Made by a program: the position numbers and the translations under genes. From Narthecium ossifragum (taxonomy: Eukaryota; Streptophyta; Magnoliopsida; Dioscoreales; Nartheciaceae): a DNA stretch of 64,000 nucleotides. The stretch's first letter is position 1. The number at the start of each line of letters is the position of its first letter. The stretch is from assembly GCA_963920575.1 (NCBI GenBank), contig OY986973.1, positions 1,054,001 to 1,118,000 of the forward strand, written 5' to 3'. The notes beneath the pieces are model-generated. The model saw nothing but the letters and a program-made list of their open reading frames with translations, searched no databases and was not told the DNA's origin. Shown here one piece after another: positions 21,561-33,643 of the stretch.

Positions 21561-23573
21561 TACATAGACATAGGTGTGGGACACGTGGCACGATCTACAA
21601 GGGCCACGTTGGGTTGGGTGGGAGCCAGCCTCATATGGGGTCGGTTAGAAATCTTTTTTTTTTGTTTTAATTAACCATGAATAAAGTCAAGAGACATAAG
21701 CCACGTGTATATTATATAGTTGTAGAAGTCCTACGTAGAATTGAATAGAAAATGGGAGGCTTTCCTACGTTGTGACAAAACTCCTGTTATATCTCGTTAG
21801 ACATCCCTGTTTGACCAAATACGCCTATACTTCTTTTATAGTAATGCTTGGGTTGTCTTGGGTGGTCACCATGAACTTTCTTAGAAACTCTTGCATGAGG
21901 TTTTGATTTTGGATTCGAATTCCCTTGAGACTTTATAGATAGCAAGTCGCAGGAGCATCGTCCTTTGCCCACACCAATTCGTGCGTCAATTTAGTCAGAG
22001 TTAAAAGGCTTGAGTTCCTCCAATTCGTGTGTCAATTTAGTCTTGTTGCTTTCATCTCCTTCCGATTACCACCAGCCCACACCCATTTGTGATTTCAACG
22101 GTCATGAATCCAATGTATGCCAATAGCACATGCCTTGACCTTTCCATAAACCCATTGGTCGAGGATCCGTACGCTTTTGGAACAGAGACTCTGAATCCGG
22201 CCTATCATTCCATACAATTGCTTAAAACCACATAGTCAAAACATCAACGTAGTCGCAGCTCGTTTAAGAGCTTGAGCCCCTCTGATACGGGGATAAGTTC
22301 CAGGGATAATTTTTATTTCAGGTTAACAGAGAGAATATTTCTGATTATTACCATCAGTCCTATTATTTATACACAGAATATTTTTAGAGGATAATGCGAA
22401 GACATCTCGTGAGATGCAACACAGGCTCAACCCTTATTTCACATTTTATCCTCAAACAATCACAAGTAATCATTATAAAGTTATTATTATTCTATCTATT
22501 ATTCATCTCTATTTTTTATTTATTCCAAATAAATCTCATAATAAAGCTATTCTCGTACCAAATGGGGGGGGGGGGAGGGGGACCTCGACTGTAATGACTC
22601 GGAGTCTTGGTGGCAGCAACTCAACTCATGCAAGGATGACATGGGAGAGTGGGTGCGGCTCACAGCTTGGTATTGGATGCGAGACATTTGCGAATAATAG
22701 ACTCAACAAATCAAATAAACCAAAAACTATAGTTCTATACTTAAGTTGTAAGGATATCTATCCCAGCCTAAGCCAGAGATGATGGACTCAAAAAAATCAC
22801 GAGATGCGGTCCTGGAAAATTGCCAAGAGCAAGAGGACAAGTGGAACATTGCTTTCCAAATCACCATCACGCCACATGAGAGTTTATTTAAGTTCATGTG
22901 CTAGAGTGGGTGCTATTTTTTAGTGCTAATAATGGTGCCAGGTCTTGTCCTCGGACCCACTTTCAATCATCTCACGTTCACCTTTGAGATTTGCAAGCCT
23001 GCAAGGTGGAGGCCATGATCAGTGTCATATTCTGCTTTAAATCCAAATGCTGCCTCTGCTATGAGGGATAATGCTATGCTGGGTTAGGCGCTGTTGCACT
23101 TGGCAAGGGGGGGCGACGTGAATTGAAGGCTGTACATGTGTCTGTGTGTCGCTGACAGCGGCTCGAGACCGTCCCAATGGTCATGAGAAGATCCCCGTGG
23201 ATGGGGAGTTTTGGACAGATTCTTTCTTTTTTTTGAAATTTGGTCCATCTATGAGAAATTTTTAGTGCTATTTCTTTGTATCTCTATTTTTGTACACATC
23301 TAGAGAGAGTAATGCCAGGGCTGCTGACTTCCTTGCTATGAAGCCCGTCTTGGCTGTAGTGGGTCAACGAGGCAAAGCTGGCCTGGGTGGGTTTGTACCA
23401 GGGTCACCCTGATCTTGAGTAGTTTGTTCCCCAAGTGAGCTGGGTTTAGAAGCTTAGGCTTGATTAATAATAAACAGCAATACGTAAGTACTTACAGAAG
23501 AGTTCAAAAAATATATGACGTCTGTCTTTAGCTTCAGGTGGTGTAGTAATTTGCAGTGATTGGTAGATGCAGA

Positions 23574-26163
23574 CTAGAAAAGGGACATGTCAGGTGATGG
23601 GCCATAGACACTTCTCCATGAAAATGGAATAGTCCACCCGCCCTGCTCATTGCCTGAAAAAGAACCAAAGGAGTGTTTTAGCCATATCACCCATGGGAGT
23701 AACCGAGGGGGAAGACAATAAATCTCAATAATGTTGCAACTACTACTAGCAAGTCCTTCATATATGTTACCTAATCCAATTCACACTACATTGGAAAGGA
23801 GCAAAAATCAACTAGCAAAATTTATTCTTTCTTCTTCTTTCTGTTTATAATAGAAAGTAACATCTTTCAGCCTGCCAGAAACTAATGTAATCGCTATTGT
23901 TATTAACAACAAAAACAGAGAAGAAACTAATTTGATATGTAACTCGGAAAAGAAGAGAAGGAACAATAGAGTAGCAGCAAAAGATCACCATGAAAGCTCT
24001 TTGGGTCCAGCTCCAACACTTTGCAAGCTGCGTCAGCTAAGTGAAATGAATCTGGGAAATTGTCACCTTCAGAACAGTAGGATAGTAGACAAGTAACCTT
24101 TAATCCCTTCTCCTGTGCAAAAAAGCAAAGGCAAACAGATGAGCACTTAGATAACAATGACATGACAAAATCACTCGATTAAGAAGATTAACCTTGCAAC
24201 AAGCAAACAATGCAGCAAAAGGCAGGCCAGGATAATAATCATTGTCAACTATGTCATCTTGTGAAGGGACCAATTCTCCAGGAATCTCCTTTTCTTCGGC
24301 AAGGCCAGTAAGATACTTCCATCTCCTTTGAGAGGGATCATATTGTTCAAGTCTTTTCCACCCTAGCTTTTCACAGTGGCTGTCTGTACCATCATTGGTA
24401 GCACTAGAAATATAATATATCTGCATGTCGCTGAAGGTAGTCACACTTATGAGAAGAGTTCTTGTATCTCAAGAGAGCAGAAAAGGACATTGTACTATGA
24501 CCAGTGTCATCAACAGTAGGAATATACCTAGAAGCATAGATCTTCTTCCTTCTACCAGAGTCTAAACTAGAAAGAATGATGACATGCTTTTTTTTGGTTG
24601 CTGATACAAACTTAGCCAAATTCCTCGCAAATTCAACCATCATTCCCTGGAAAAACAATGGCTTGATTAGGCTTCCCTTTCCTCTCAGGAAAGCAAAATA
24701 GAAACAATTTTCTCTTAAAGGAGAACTATCCTAATTTATATGCACACTGCAGGCAAAGCTATCAGATAAGAAGACGCATTTTGATGGAACATGGACTTCT
24801 GCTGTGCTATTTTTGTCTAAGGGAACCTCCCATTTCCCTCCCATTTCCTAAATGCACAGAAACTAAGTATGAGCCTTTATCCTCCTAATGTGGCTCCCTT
24901 TCTGCTGTGGCATAATTGATAATTGTCACTGAATCTGAACTTGTCCTAAAGAACATTCAAAGAATTTTGCATGGATGTCCTGATAAACAGCTATAGATAC
25001 GAACCCCTGAAATCTATGGGCATACAAAAGACTAACTTGTGATTAAAACCTCTATTGAATAATGTAAAGGTATCACTACTTTACCAGACGCACCATACGC
25101 ACCATACGCAATTCAATTCCCTGTCCAAAAAAGACATAATGCACATGGCCATTGCAGTTATTTCACAGCTAATCCAATATTGCAATTTTATAGTGCAGTT
25201 AAGAATCAAGATAGTTGATAACACTAACACTCTAATGAAAGATTTCCTAGCTTACCTTCATTACTGGAGATCTCTGTTGGATAACAGTAACTGCATGAGA
25301 CGGAGATTCATAAGCTGCAATAGGCACCAAGAAGACCGCTAAATTAGCTTCTTAATTAGAAAGCTAAGCAAGAGCAAATAAGCATACACTCACAGAAGAG
25401 GACAGCAAGAGATGCCATTAAGAACAAATTAATTCTTTCAAGCAGCAGACAGGTATAAAAAAATAAAAAAAATCTCATTCTGCATACTTATCTACGGAAG
25501 GAAATCATGGAGTGAAGATCTAGCAAACGAAGCTATAAGCATCCGAGCTATCTACAAGTATGTGTAAAAAACCTAATTGGAATCAGAAACATCACATATC
25601 TCTCCAATTCCCACTAACCTTATGCGAACGGGAAAAAAAGGACTTTCAAAAATGGGAAACCAAAAAATGTTATAAAAGCAAGATAAATGCTCGTATTCGT
25701 AATAGACACCAAATCCATCTAAAAAACCCATTTGAGCTCATCTCATCAACGCCAATAAAATCATTATTTTCAAACAAGGCCAACGCTATCAACTACTCAA
25801 TTAACTCAAAGAAGGGGTTTCACACCTTCAAGCGGCAGTGCGAGAATACCCTCGGGGACCGGTCCGTAGGCATCGTTACCAACACAAGGAAGCACAGACG
25901 GCTCGTCCAAATACCCCACCCTCTTCGCTCCCGTCGAAGAGATCAAGAGGTCCACCGCCAACTGCCCCACGTTCCCTATCGAAAGCCCTGGCTGCAAAAT
26001 CCCACCAAAACCCAAAGACCATTTCAAAAGAACTCCTCAGCTGCTCATCGTAGAAACCCTAAATCCCATATTAAACCCCGGAAAAAAAAGGAATCGAGAT
26101 TACCAGGATGAGAGTAGAGCATTCGGGGGAGAGATCTCGGCCGTCTTCCGAGAAGAATTCCAT
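23574..26163 (-). CDS. Proteasome assembly chaperone 2 (PAC2/PSMG2 family)
   Basis: Seven exons join in phase: 26104-26163, 25826-25991, 25256-25314, 24528-24646, 24193-24430, 23989-24112 and 23574-23653, giving 281 residues. The N-terminus MEFFSEDG...STLILPGLSIGNVGQLAVDLL matches the PAC2 family signature (human PSMG2 has SVGNVGQLAMDLI as I recall). Later motifs agree: KRVGYLD, VIILSSLDSGRR, and CLLSYCSEGDNFPDSFHLAD near the end, where PSMG2 has FVSEGDNIPDALGL. The last 80-nt exon supplies WTIPFSWRSVYGPSPDMSLF. PAC2 pairs with PAC1 to scaffold alpha-ring assembly of the 20S proteasome in cytosol and nucleus. The intron after exon 4 uses AG|GTATAT and CTTCAG|CGAC. Reading through it would add a plausible but wrong segment. 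Confidence 0.94.
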
Positions 26164-26244
26164 CGCCAAAGACGTGATCGCACTCGCACCGATCGCTGCA
26201 CTGTGGAACCGAAGTGATGAATCCTTCTGAACAAAGAACTAAAT

Positions 26245-26490
26245 CGGACCTTTAGGAAGCCCTTTTCATGGGCTAATACCCACGGAAGTCTTCATGTCCT
26301 TGGGCCTACATCGGACCTTTATGAAGCCCTTTCTATGGGCTAATACGGTAATACCCATGCGTGACATGAAGCGCTTTATATGGGCTCATCCGCTCATACC
26401 CACGCGAGTCTTCATGTCCTTAGGCCTAAACGGACCTTCATGAAGCCCGTTTTTGGGCTAATACCCACGATCTTCATGTCCTTGGGCCCA
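26245..26490. repeat. Three diverged tandem repeats upstream of the PAC2 gene
   Basis: A unit with CGGACCTTTA-GAAGCCC, GGGCTAATACCCACG and TCTTCATGTCCTTGGGCC starts at 26245, 26311 and 26431. The middle copy carries an extra segment. It lies about 80 bp upstream of the PAC2 start codon, in the 5' UTR or promoter. Confidence 0.8.
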
Positions 26491-26716
26491 ATCACTAACG
26501 CCCATAGCGATGTGCACGTCAGTACCAATTGGTCGCTGGGTCGGTTGATCAAACTATGCCATCTTTTTTGCAGGAAGACATTAATGGGCAAAATTTTCTT
26601 AGTATTTTTTATTATGGAATTTTTAGTACTTTGGATGATGGAAGGAGATGCATGGCCATTTTGGATAAAAACTTTAACTTTCCAGGAAGATGAAATCCAC
26701 TTGTTTGTGTCCCTTG

Positions 26717-27022
26717 AATCCTAAAAGGGCTAAGATCGACTGCAGCGGTTTTGCTGGTCAGCTACACAGTTACTGGAGGCCCATGTTCGCCACATCCCCA
26801 GGGAAGAGAATGAGATTGCGGATCGTCTCGCAAGAGAAGCGAGAGGGTGTTGGACTGTACAGTTTTGGGACTGTAACTTGGCCTCACAATTGATGGAGGT
26901 CCAAGGTAGGGTGTGTTAGGAGGTGTTCCTAAACCCCAAGTTTTGGGCTTGTTAAGTTGTAGCTTTACACCAGCCTATGGGCTCATCTTATCAAAATAAA
27001 TAAATAAATCCTAAAGGGGCTA
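26717..27022 (+). mobile_element. 5'-truncated LINE (RNase H end) with 16-bp target duplication
   Basis: The plus strand encodes the end of a plant L1-type RNase H domain: LLEAHVRHIPREENEIADRL at about 26765-26825. A 3' UTR and an AAATAAATAAAT tail follow. The flanks are AATCCTAAAAGGGCTA (26717-26732) and AATCCTAAAGGGGCTA (27007-27022), 15 of 16 matching. The insertion is about 275 bp and 5'-truncated. Confidence 0.88.
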
Positions 27023-27746
27023 ATTGCTTTTTAGACAGACAAGTTTGATTTTGATTCCCCCGCTCACAGCATCTATATCAACTCTTGTAAAAGAGCCAAA
27101 TACTCTAAAGTAGAGGAGCTACGGTGCTTGTTTGATAAGGAATACTCTAAACTAGAAATTGCTATAGTGATGCTCTAGATGTAGAATATCATTATAGCAA
27201 CTTTATCCACTATTTAATCATATAATATGAACTTTTGGCATTTTCTAATCCTTTAACCAAATCTATTTTATCTATTTTATCTTTTATCCAAACTCATATT
27301 GTCTAATGAATAAGAAATAATAAGATATTATGATTTTCATATTCTAATAATTTCAAGTAATAACAAATTACTATTCTATAGTTATTTAATAATAAAATGT
27401 GACTTTTTTACTTTTCAAAAAAGATTCTCAAAACACATTTATCATTTTATCTCTTCTCCAAACCCATCTTCTCCAATGAATAAGAAATAATAATACATTA
27501 AGATTTCCAAATTTTTAATAATTTTATTTAATATATATTACTATTATATAGTTATTTGAATATATGATTATTCTCAAATATATTTATGAATATAATATAA
27601 CCAATAAATAATAAATAAAATATATAAAGAAATAATGAAAGTATGAATATTTAAGTGGTATAGAGAATGATTTAGAGTATATGATGCGAAGTGTTGTTGG
27701 ATGAAGAATCAGTAAATTAGAAAAGTTGCTAACAGACCTATAGCCT
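27023..27746. other. AT-rich spacer with a diverged internal duplication
   Basis: Very AT-rich DNA. Two similar blocks, about 27265-27430 and 27440-27580, share CCAATGAATAAGAAATAATAA and an ATAGTTATTT segment, suggesting an old tandem duplication or a degraded MITE. No gene. Confidence 0.4.
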
Positions 27747-28654
27747 GCTCTGATACCAAGCTGTCGCGCCCCGACCCGCGAAAGCCCAACCGGGTCGGGC
27801 GACGCGAACCGAAACCTAACAAACCGCGGAAAAATTTGGCGAGGGTACCCTCTAACCTACTATAAATTATAGAATTGTTAACTGAGGGTGGTTTCCTCCC
27901 CTTTCTCTGGTCTTTGGTGGATTTTTATGCTGTTAGATTGGTATTGTTGCACATGCCCTGTTTTTCCGTGGTTTACTGGTATTTGATGCTCTGGTTTCAT
28001 GGCTTTCGATGGGTGCTCTCCTCCTCTCCTTGTTGTTCTTGGGTAGATCCTGCGTAGTGGTGGATTTTTGTTGAAGTTTTGCTTCCCCTCTTGGATCTTG
28101 GTGTTTCCTTCTCTTCCTTTGCTGGTTTCCACCTATCCCTTGTCCACCGACCGAGCGGTTGGAGAGCTGATGATCAGTAGATGGACTGGTAACGAGACTT
28201 AGGTTTAATCGATGGATTTATTTAGCATTGTTTTCCTTCGATGTTCACCCTCGTTGGAATTTATCTCTGTTCCTCTTTGGGCGACGGCAGCCGAGTAGAC
28301 GTTGAAGTTTGGTTTGATTCATGGGTTGTATGATTTGGTTCTTCCCCAGATCGGATGTTTCTTTGTTATGTCTGTGTGTTTGCTGTTGGGATCACTTGCT
28401 GACACCTTTCTTTCGAAACTGGTTAGTTTCTGGGTAAACACGTAAGGTGCTCGATGGTTTGCTTCTTGATTACATATGGTATCAGAGCATGTTGTAGGTC
28501 TGTTAGCCGGTTTGTGCCAGCGATGACGCTGGGCCTCTAAGGGGGTTGGGTTGTGAGACAAAAGCGGATAATATTGTGTCGGGTAGAGCCCTTGGGTGGA
28601 TCCTGGACGGAGCCCGCAGGCCTTGGGCGGCCCCGGACGGCGGGGGCCGTTACA
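27747..28654. mobile_element. LTR-retrotransposon remnant with tRNA-Met-type primer binding sites
   Basis: TGGTATCAGAGC, the primer binding site complementary to initiator tRNA-Met, occurs at 28477-28488 (+) and inverted at 27747-27758 (-). Both are followed by a related sequence (AGGTCTGTTAGC). A candidate LTR runs from TGTCGCGCC at 27762 to TTACA at 28474, directly before the plus-strand site. The GC-rich block ends in GGCCGTTACA at 28654. No reverse transcriptase or integrase was seen. The inverted site may belong to a second, deleted copy. Confidence 0.5.
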
Positions 28655-28712
28655 CATCCACCTGGGTAACCCAATAACCCTTTGCTCTGTGTTCCTGGTT
28701 TCCCTGCAAGGC
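28655..28712 (-). mobile_element. LINE fragment, continuation beyond solo LTR A
   Basis: If LTR A and one copy of its duplication are removed, the minus-strand LINE frame of 30361-30495 continues across this piece (...AKGKA then LQGNQEH...). It is therefore probably part of the same interrupted LINE. It is short and non-functional. Confidence 0.5.
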
Positions 28713-30365
28713 TGATACGCCTTGAAAAGTGTCGTGGTCTTAACAAGAACGCCAAAATTAGAAATTTATAATCCGAATCACTAACTAACTACTTTATGGG
28801 TAGATAGCAATGAGTCCGAGTCGGTCCACAAGGAAAAGAAGTGTTAAGTATAATTACCTCGTATAATTCTAAATCAAAAGATTGATAAAGGAAATGATTT
28901 TGGGTTTTTAAACTACTCTTAACTCAGATTAAACTCAACTGAATAATAATAGGATAAACGGCCAAGAGATTTCTAATCCGTAATAAAGAACTAACTAGGT
29001 CTTCCTAGGATAAAAGCAATTCAATAAGTTCAAGATGGTTTTCTAGGGTTGATAGAAGATCGGCTAGGTCCACTATCACTCAACATAGATTCATTAGAAG
29101 CCTAGGTCGGAATGAAGAACAAATCAGCGGATAATTGGTATGAAAATAATCAAAGTGGTTCTAGCACTTTGAGATCGCCTAATCGATAAAGATAAAGAAT
29201 GAATCGTAGGTTACAATCATAGATCTTAATGGTTCTAGCATTAAGGCAATGGTTCTAGCATTAAGGCAGTGGTTCTAGCACTCCTACAATCATAAGCTAG
29301 GGTTTAGAATCCAATCCAAAGATCTAACATGGTTCTAGCATGAAAGCAACTTGAACAAGTCCTAATCCTAGCCTCTAACATGCAATGCTCAAAACCAGCG
29401 AGCGTAATCTCAGCGTAACTTTCACATCCGAACTCGAAACGAGACGATTCAAGATTCGTTGGAAAGCTAAGACAGAGATCTACAACTTTTATGTTTTGAG
29501 TTTTCACAAAATCCGGCTGTATACCCACGGAAAAACCGAGACAAGACAGACCGAAATTAGGGCACAAAGAGCAAACAATCCATTCACCATAAGAAAGATT
29601 ACCAATAGATATATAAAATATGAAATCTATCCATTAAACCATCATAAAGTACATGCTCTGATTCATAGGAAAAACCTAGAAAGATTCGCTATTACATCAT
29701 AGAAATCCCTAGGCTAGAGATTAGTTACTCATCTTAGGAAGGAGATCCGTCGATGAAGGTTGTCGCCGCGCTCCACCAATGGATCTTCCACCAAAGATCT
29801 AACCTAATTTTTGGAAAAGAAACTAAGAGAAACCCTAAGATATGACGAAAATTCGGCTATGGAAGGCTGCCAAAACGCCCCAAATAAGGCTATTTATAGC
29901 CTAAGACAAACCCTAACTCGGATTAGTCAATTTCCTTCTATTTTTCCCGCAGCGCCCAAGGAGATCGATCTCCTTTTGGATGAGATCGATCTTGTTTTCC
30001 GTAACTGCTTCTTCTGCACCTCTGTACTAAAAATAGCATATCTTCCTCTAGGAAACTCCAAATCACGAACCGTAAAAAGTTATGGAATCTAGACTTCAAG
30101 AGCTTTCTAACCATATATGGTACATCATCTGGTTCGTCCTGAGCAGGTACAGTTTTGATGTCAAAGATGGTTCATCTTTGCTCCTTTGCTCTTTTGCTCC
30201 TAGCAGGTTCTTTATTTGTTCGTTTTAGCACCAAACTTGATCTAATCTTCGTTGAGGGTCTTTAAGCCTGAAATGGGGAAAAGACAATCAAAATAGCATT
30301 GCTCGGAGACTAACGAGACCTAGTTAAAATGGTGATTTGTGCACTTTTCACGTCTTATCAAAGGC
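28708..30365 (-). mobile_element. Solo LTR A, minus orientation, with 5-bp target duplication
   Basis: Element 28713-30360 (1,648 bp). Read on the minus strand it starts TGATAAGACGTG and ends GGCGTATCA, the TG...CA form of LTRs. The flanks are AAGGC at 28708-28712 and again at 30361-30365. It is an inverted relative of 30496-32025, with near-identity at both ends. The inner sequence includes GGTTCTAGCA five times (29157, 29231, 29251, 29271, 29331), three of them exactly 20 bp apart. No polymerase is encoded. The short open frame at about 29811-30092 is repeated in the other copy but probably has no function. Confidence 0.82.
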
Positions 30366-30495
30366 CTTCCCTTTTGCCAGCGACTCCTCTGATAGACGTA
30401 ATGCCCGTCGAGCTAGCACCTCCAGCGCTTCTCGCTTGCCTTCAAAGAGCAACAAGTTTTGGTCCTTCCATCCCAGCCATAGACCGTAGGCAAGC
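30361..30495 (-). mobile_element. LINE fragment between two solo LTRs
   Basis: An open minus-strand frame reads ELAYGLWLGWKDQNLLLFEG and continues to SLAKGKA. This is the linker that follows the zinc-binding region in plant L1-type LINEs (YALWLIWKDRN type). It joins the LINE pieces on either side of the two LTR insertions. Confidence 0.75.
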
Positions 30496-32030
30496 TCATA
30501 AGACGTGAAAAGTGCACAAATCGCCCCTTTAACTAGGTCTTGTTAGTCTCTGAGCAATGCTATTTTGATTATATTTTCCCCATTTCAGGCTTAAGGACCC
30601 TCAGCGAAGATTAGATTAAGTTTGGTGCTAAAACGAACAAATAAAGAACATGCTAGGAGCAAAAGAGCAAAGAAGCAAAGATGGACCATCTTTGACATCA
30701 AAACTGTACCTGCTCAGGAAGAACCAGATGATGTGCTATACATGGTTGGAAAGCTCTTGAAGTCTAGATTCCAGAACTTTTTACGGTTCGTGATTTGGAG
30801 TTTCCTAGAGGAAGATATGCTATTTTTAGTACAGAGGTGCAGAAGAAGCAGTTACGGAAAACCAGATCGATCTCATCCCAAAGGAGATCAATCTTCTTGG
30901 GCGCTGCGGGAAAAATAAAAGGAAACTGACTAATCCAAGTTAGGGTTTGTCTTAGGCTATAAGTAGCCTTCTTTGGGGGCGTTTTGGCAGCCTTCCATGA
31001 CCGAATTTTGTTCATCTCTTAGGGTTTCTCTTAGTTTCTTTTCCACAAATTAGGTTAGATCTTTGGTGGAAGATCCATGGGTGGAGCGAGGCGACAACCT
31101 TCATCGACGGATCTCCTTCCTAAGATGAGTAATTAAACCCTAGCTTTGGGATTCTATGATGTAGTAAAGTTATTTATTAGAGTTTTCTATAGATTATGAG
31201 TTGTAAATCATACTTTGATGGTTGAATGGATTGATTGATATTTTCTTTATATCTATTGGTGTTAATTTATATTATGAATGAATGATTTGTTCCTATATGC
31301 ACTAGATCTAGGTCTTGTGCATGTTAGGGCTTGAGATTAGGGATCCTCGTCAAACGTCTATGCTAGGACCATGGATGTGAGGATTTCCTTCTCGTGATTG
31401 AAGGCCTTGTAATGCTAGAACCATTACACATAATGCGAACCATTATGACCGCTTCTTAATCCGTTATTCATCTTAATTCGAGATTAGGGATTTCGTATGT
31501 GCTAGTACCACAACGCTAGTGCCAGAATCACTAGGGTAACTCTAATCCTTGATACATTCTATTAGACGATCTCAATGTGTCAGAACCATCTTGATTACTT
31601 ACCAATATCCATTCTTGATATTATCCTAACGTCGGACTTTATTGATCATCGTTGAGCGGTAGGAGTTCTAGCCATTCACCTATCGACTATATGAACTATC
31701 TGAGTTGATTTATTTGCTCTTATCTTAGGAATACCTAGTAAGCTCTTTATTATTGATTAGATTTCCTTGGCATTATCTTATCTTTTATTAGTTATTCGTT
31801 TTCTTATCTTTTTAATTTAGTTCTAGATAAAATCTAAAAGATTATCTTTTTCCCAACTCCTTGGCTAGGAATTATACCTAGTATACGACTTAAACCATTA
31901 GTTCCCTGTGGATTCGACTCGGACTCATTGCTATCTACCCATAAAGTAGTTAGTTAGTGATTCGGATTATAAATTTGTAATTTTGGCGTACTTGTTAAGA
32001 CTGCGACACTTTTCAAGGCGTGTCACAAGC
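30491..32030 (+). mobile_element. Solo LTR B, plus orientation, with 5-bp target duplication
   Basis: Element 30496-32025 (1,530 bp) starts TCATAAGACGTG, apparently a mutated TG start, and ends GGCGTGTCA. The flanks are CAAGC at 30491-30495 and 32026-32030. It matches LTR A in reverse complement, including CCCATAAAGTAGTTAGTTAG near the end. It is about 120 bp shorter than A. Separate duplications show that A and B inserted independently and did not arise by one inverted duplication. Confidence 0.82.
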
Positions 32031-33283
32031 ATGGCCTTAAGAAGTCGAACGTCTGGATTGCAAGAGGAGCGGAAGCATGCCACTTACTAGAATCTCAGCA
32101 TCCCAATCATAGTTGCCAACCCTTGCCTGCACCATAAGGTCATCAAGAACAAATCGCATAGACATGCACTCGAAAAGGACATGAGAGACAGTCTCCCAAG
32201 CCGCCCCATAATGTGGGCAATCGCGGTCCGATGAGATACCTACCCTCCAAAGCTTGTCGCGGACTGCTAGTTTCCCACATAAAGCCTTCCATATGAACAT
32301 CTTGACTCAAGGGCTGACTAGAAGTCGCCAAATATTCGCCTAGCACGCATCCTGAACATCGAAACCTCCCAGTCAAAATCGTTGTAGGAGCATCTGATAA
32401 GTTGAGGCGGAAGTAACCATACCTGCTTTATGGGATTCCCATCTCCAGCTATCCGTGGAACCAGAGACAATGGGAGGCATGTTTTCAATGGCTGCAACGA
32501 GGTCTTGGTGAAACAAAGCAGCAAGTTTCATGCTATCCCAATCCCCTCCGGCCCTGAGATCTCCAACAAGCATGTCGTCATAGACTTCTAACCCAAACAA
32601 CGCTGGGGAACTGCGAAGAGATTCATCCATAACCCAACAGTCATCCAAAACATGCACTTTACTTCGATCCCCCGTACGCCACTTGATTCCCAGCCGAAGG
32701 TCGTCAGCAGCCTCACAAACTGTTTTCCAATGGTTCAAGCCATCGTTCAAGCCTCTAGCCGTCGGCAACACACATGTCCACTTATATTTGGCTTTCAACA
32801 ATGTCTCCGCCCTCTTCAACTTCAATGCCCTGTGCCATTGGCCGAAGTCCTTCACCCCTGGCCCACCAACCTCCTTTGGCGTACAAACATCTATCCAAGC
32901 AACGTGCCCAAAGCCTCCTTTCCGGCCTTTCCATGAAAAACTACGACAAATTCGTTTCAGACGATGAATGACAGCTACCGGTACTTTGGAAGTAGACATG
33001 GCATAGACGGGAATCCCTTGAAGGACTGATTTAAGGAGGACAAGTCTGTCGGCTTCGGAGATCTTCCTTCCTTGCCAAGATAGAACTTTGCCATCCATTC
33101 TATCAATCAAGGGGGAGAAATCTGCCATCCTGAGCTTCTTGTGTGGCTGATTGCTACGCCCAAATAGTCCCAGCCCGCTCTTGGTTCCCTAACGCCCAGA
33201 ATACTACAGATAATGGTGCGCCTGGATTTGTCAACAACCTAGGAGGATCTAATACTCGATTTGACCGGGTTCACCTCCAGTGC
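32031..33283 (-). mobile_element. LINE reverse-transcriptase C-terminal part and zinc-binding region (broken)
   Basis: The minus strand encodes, with several frame changes, the part of a plant L1-type polyprotein after the catalytic palm. It reads EVNPVKSSI (about 33270), YLGVAIS (about 33150), MADFSPLIDRMDGKVLSWQG (33128 down), then SVLQGIPVYAMS and ICRSFSWKG. The zf-RVT region at 32037-32300 has LCGKLAVRDKLWRVGI and CPHY...HVLFEC. Stops and frameshifts show it is dead. It is truncated at the 5' side near 33283. The remaining 3' parts lie beyond the two solo LTRs at 30361-30495 and 28655-28712. Confidence 0.88.
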
Positions 33284-33598
33284 TTATGGGTAATCTATTG
33301 GATTGCTTATGGGTTCCAACAATGCTAAGCTGGCCGTAAGAATCCTACTCTCTTGAGTAAACTACATGGAGTGAAGAACTTTTATATGAATTGGATTCTT
33401 TCGGATATATGTCATGATATCTTGTCCTCTTATATAACTACTTTTCGATTCCATTCTCTCATCAATGATCTCCCTATGCATGTATCAGCGAATAAAGCAT
33501 ATCCCCTGATGTCTTGATCTTTAGCATACAACATATCAACTCCCTGATGTCTTGATCTTTAGCATGCTCATATCAATTTTATTATTATTTTTTCCAAC

Positions 33599-33643
<45 letters not shown>

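Larger units (their letters stand above)
19828..23573. other. Long intergenic region of AT-rich and simple-sequence DNA
   Basis: No supported gene in about 3.7 kb. It contains a 38-bp tandem duplication (19991-20066), a perfect 14-bp inverted pair (21116-21129 and 21191-21204), a TA/CATATA microsatellite (about 21419-21560) and a G-run (about 22564-22577). The part at about 20700-21200 reads like decayed retrotransposon sequence, but no LTR ends or protein domains were recognised. Confidence 0.4.

Noticed and set aside
29811..31015. The 84-93 codon frame present in both solo LTRs
   Set aside because: Conservation follows from the two LTRs being copies of one family. There is no sign of selection on the protein.
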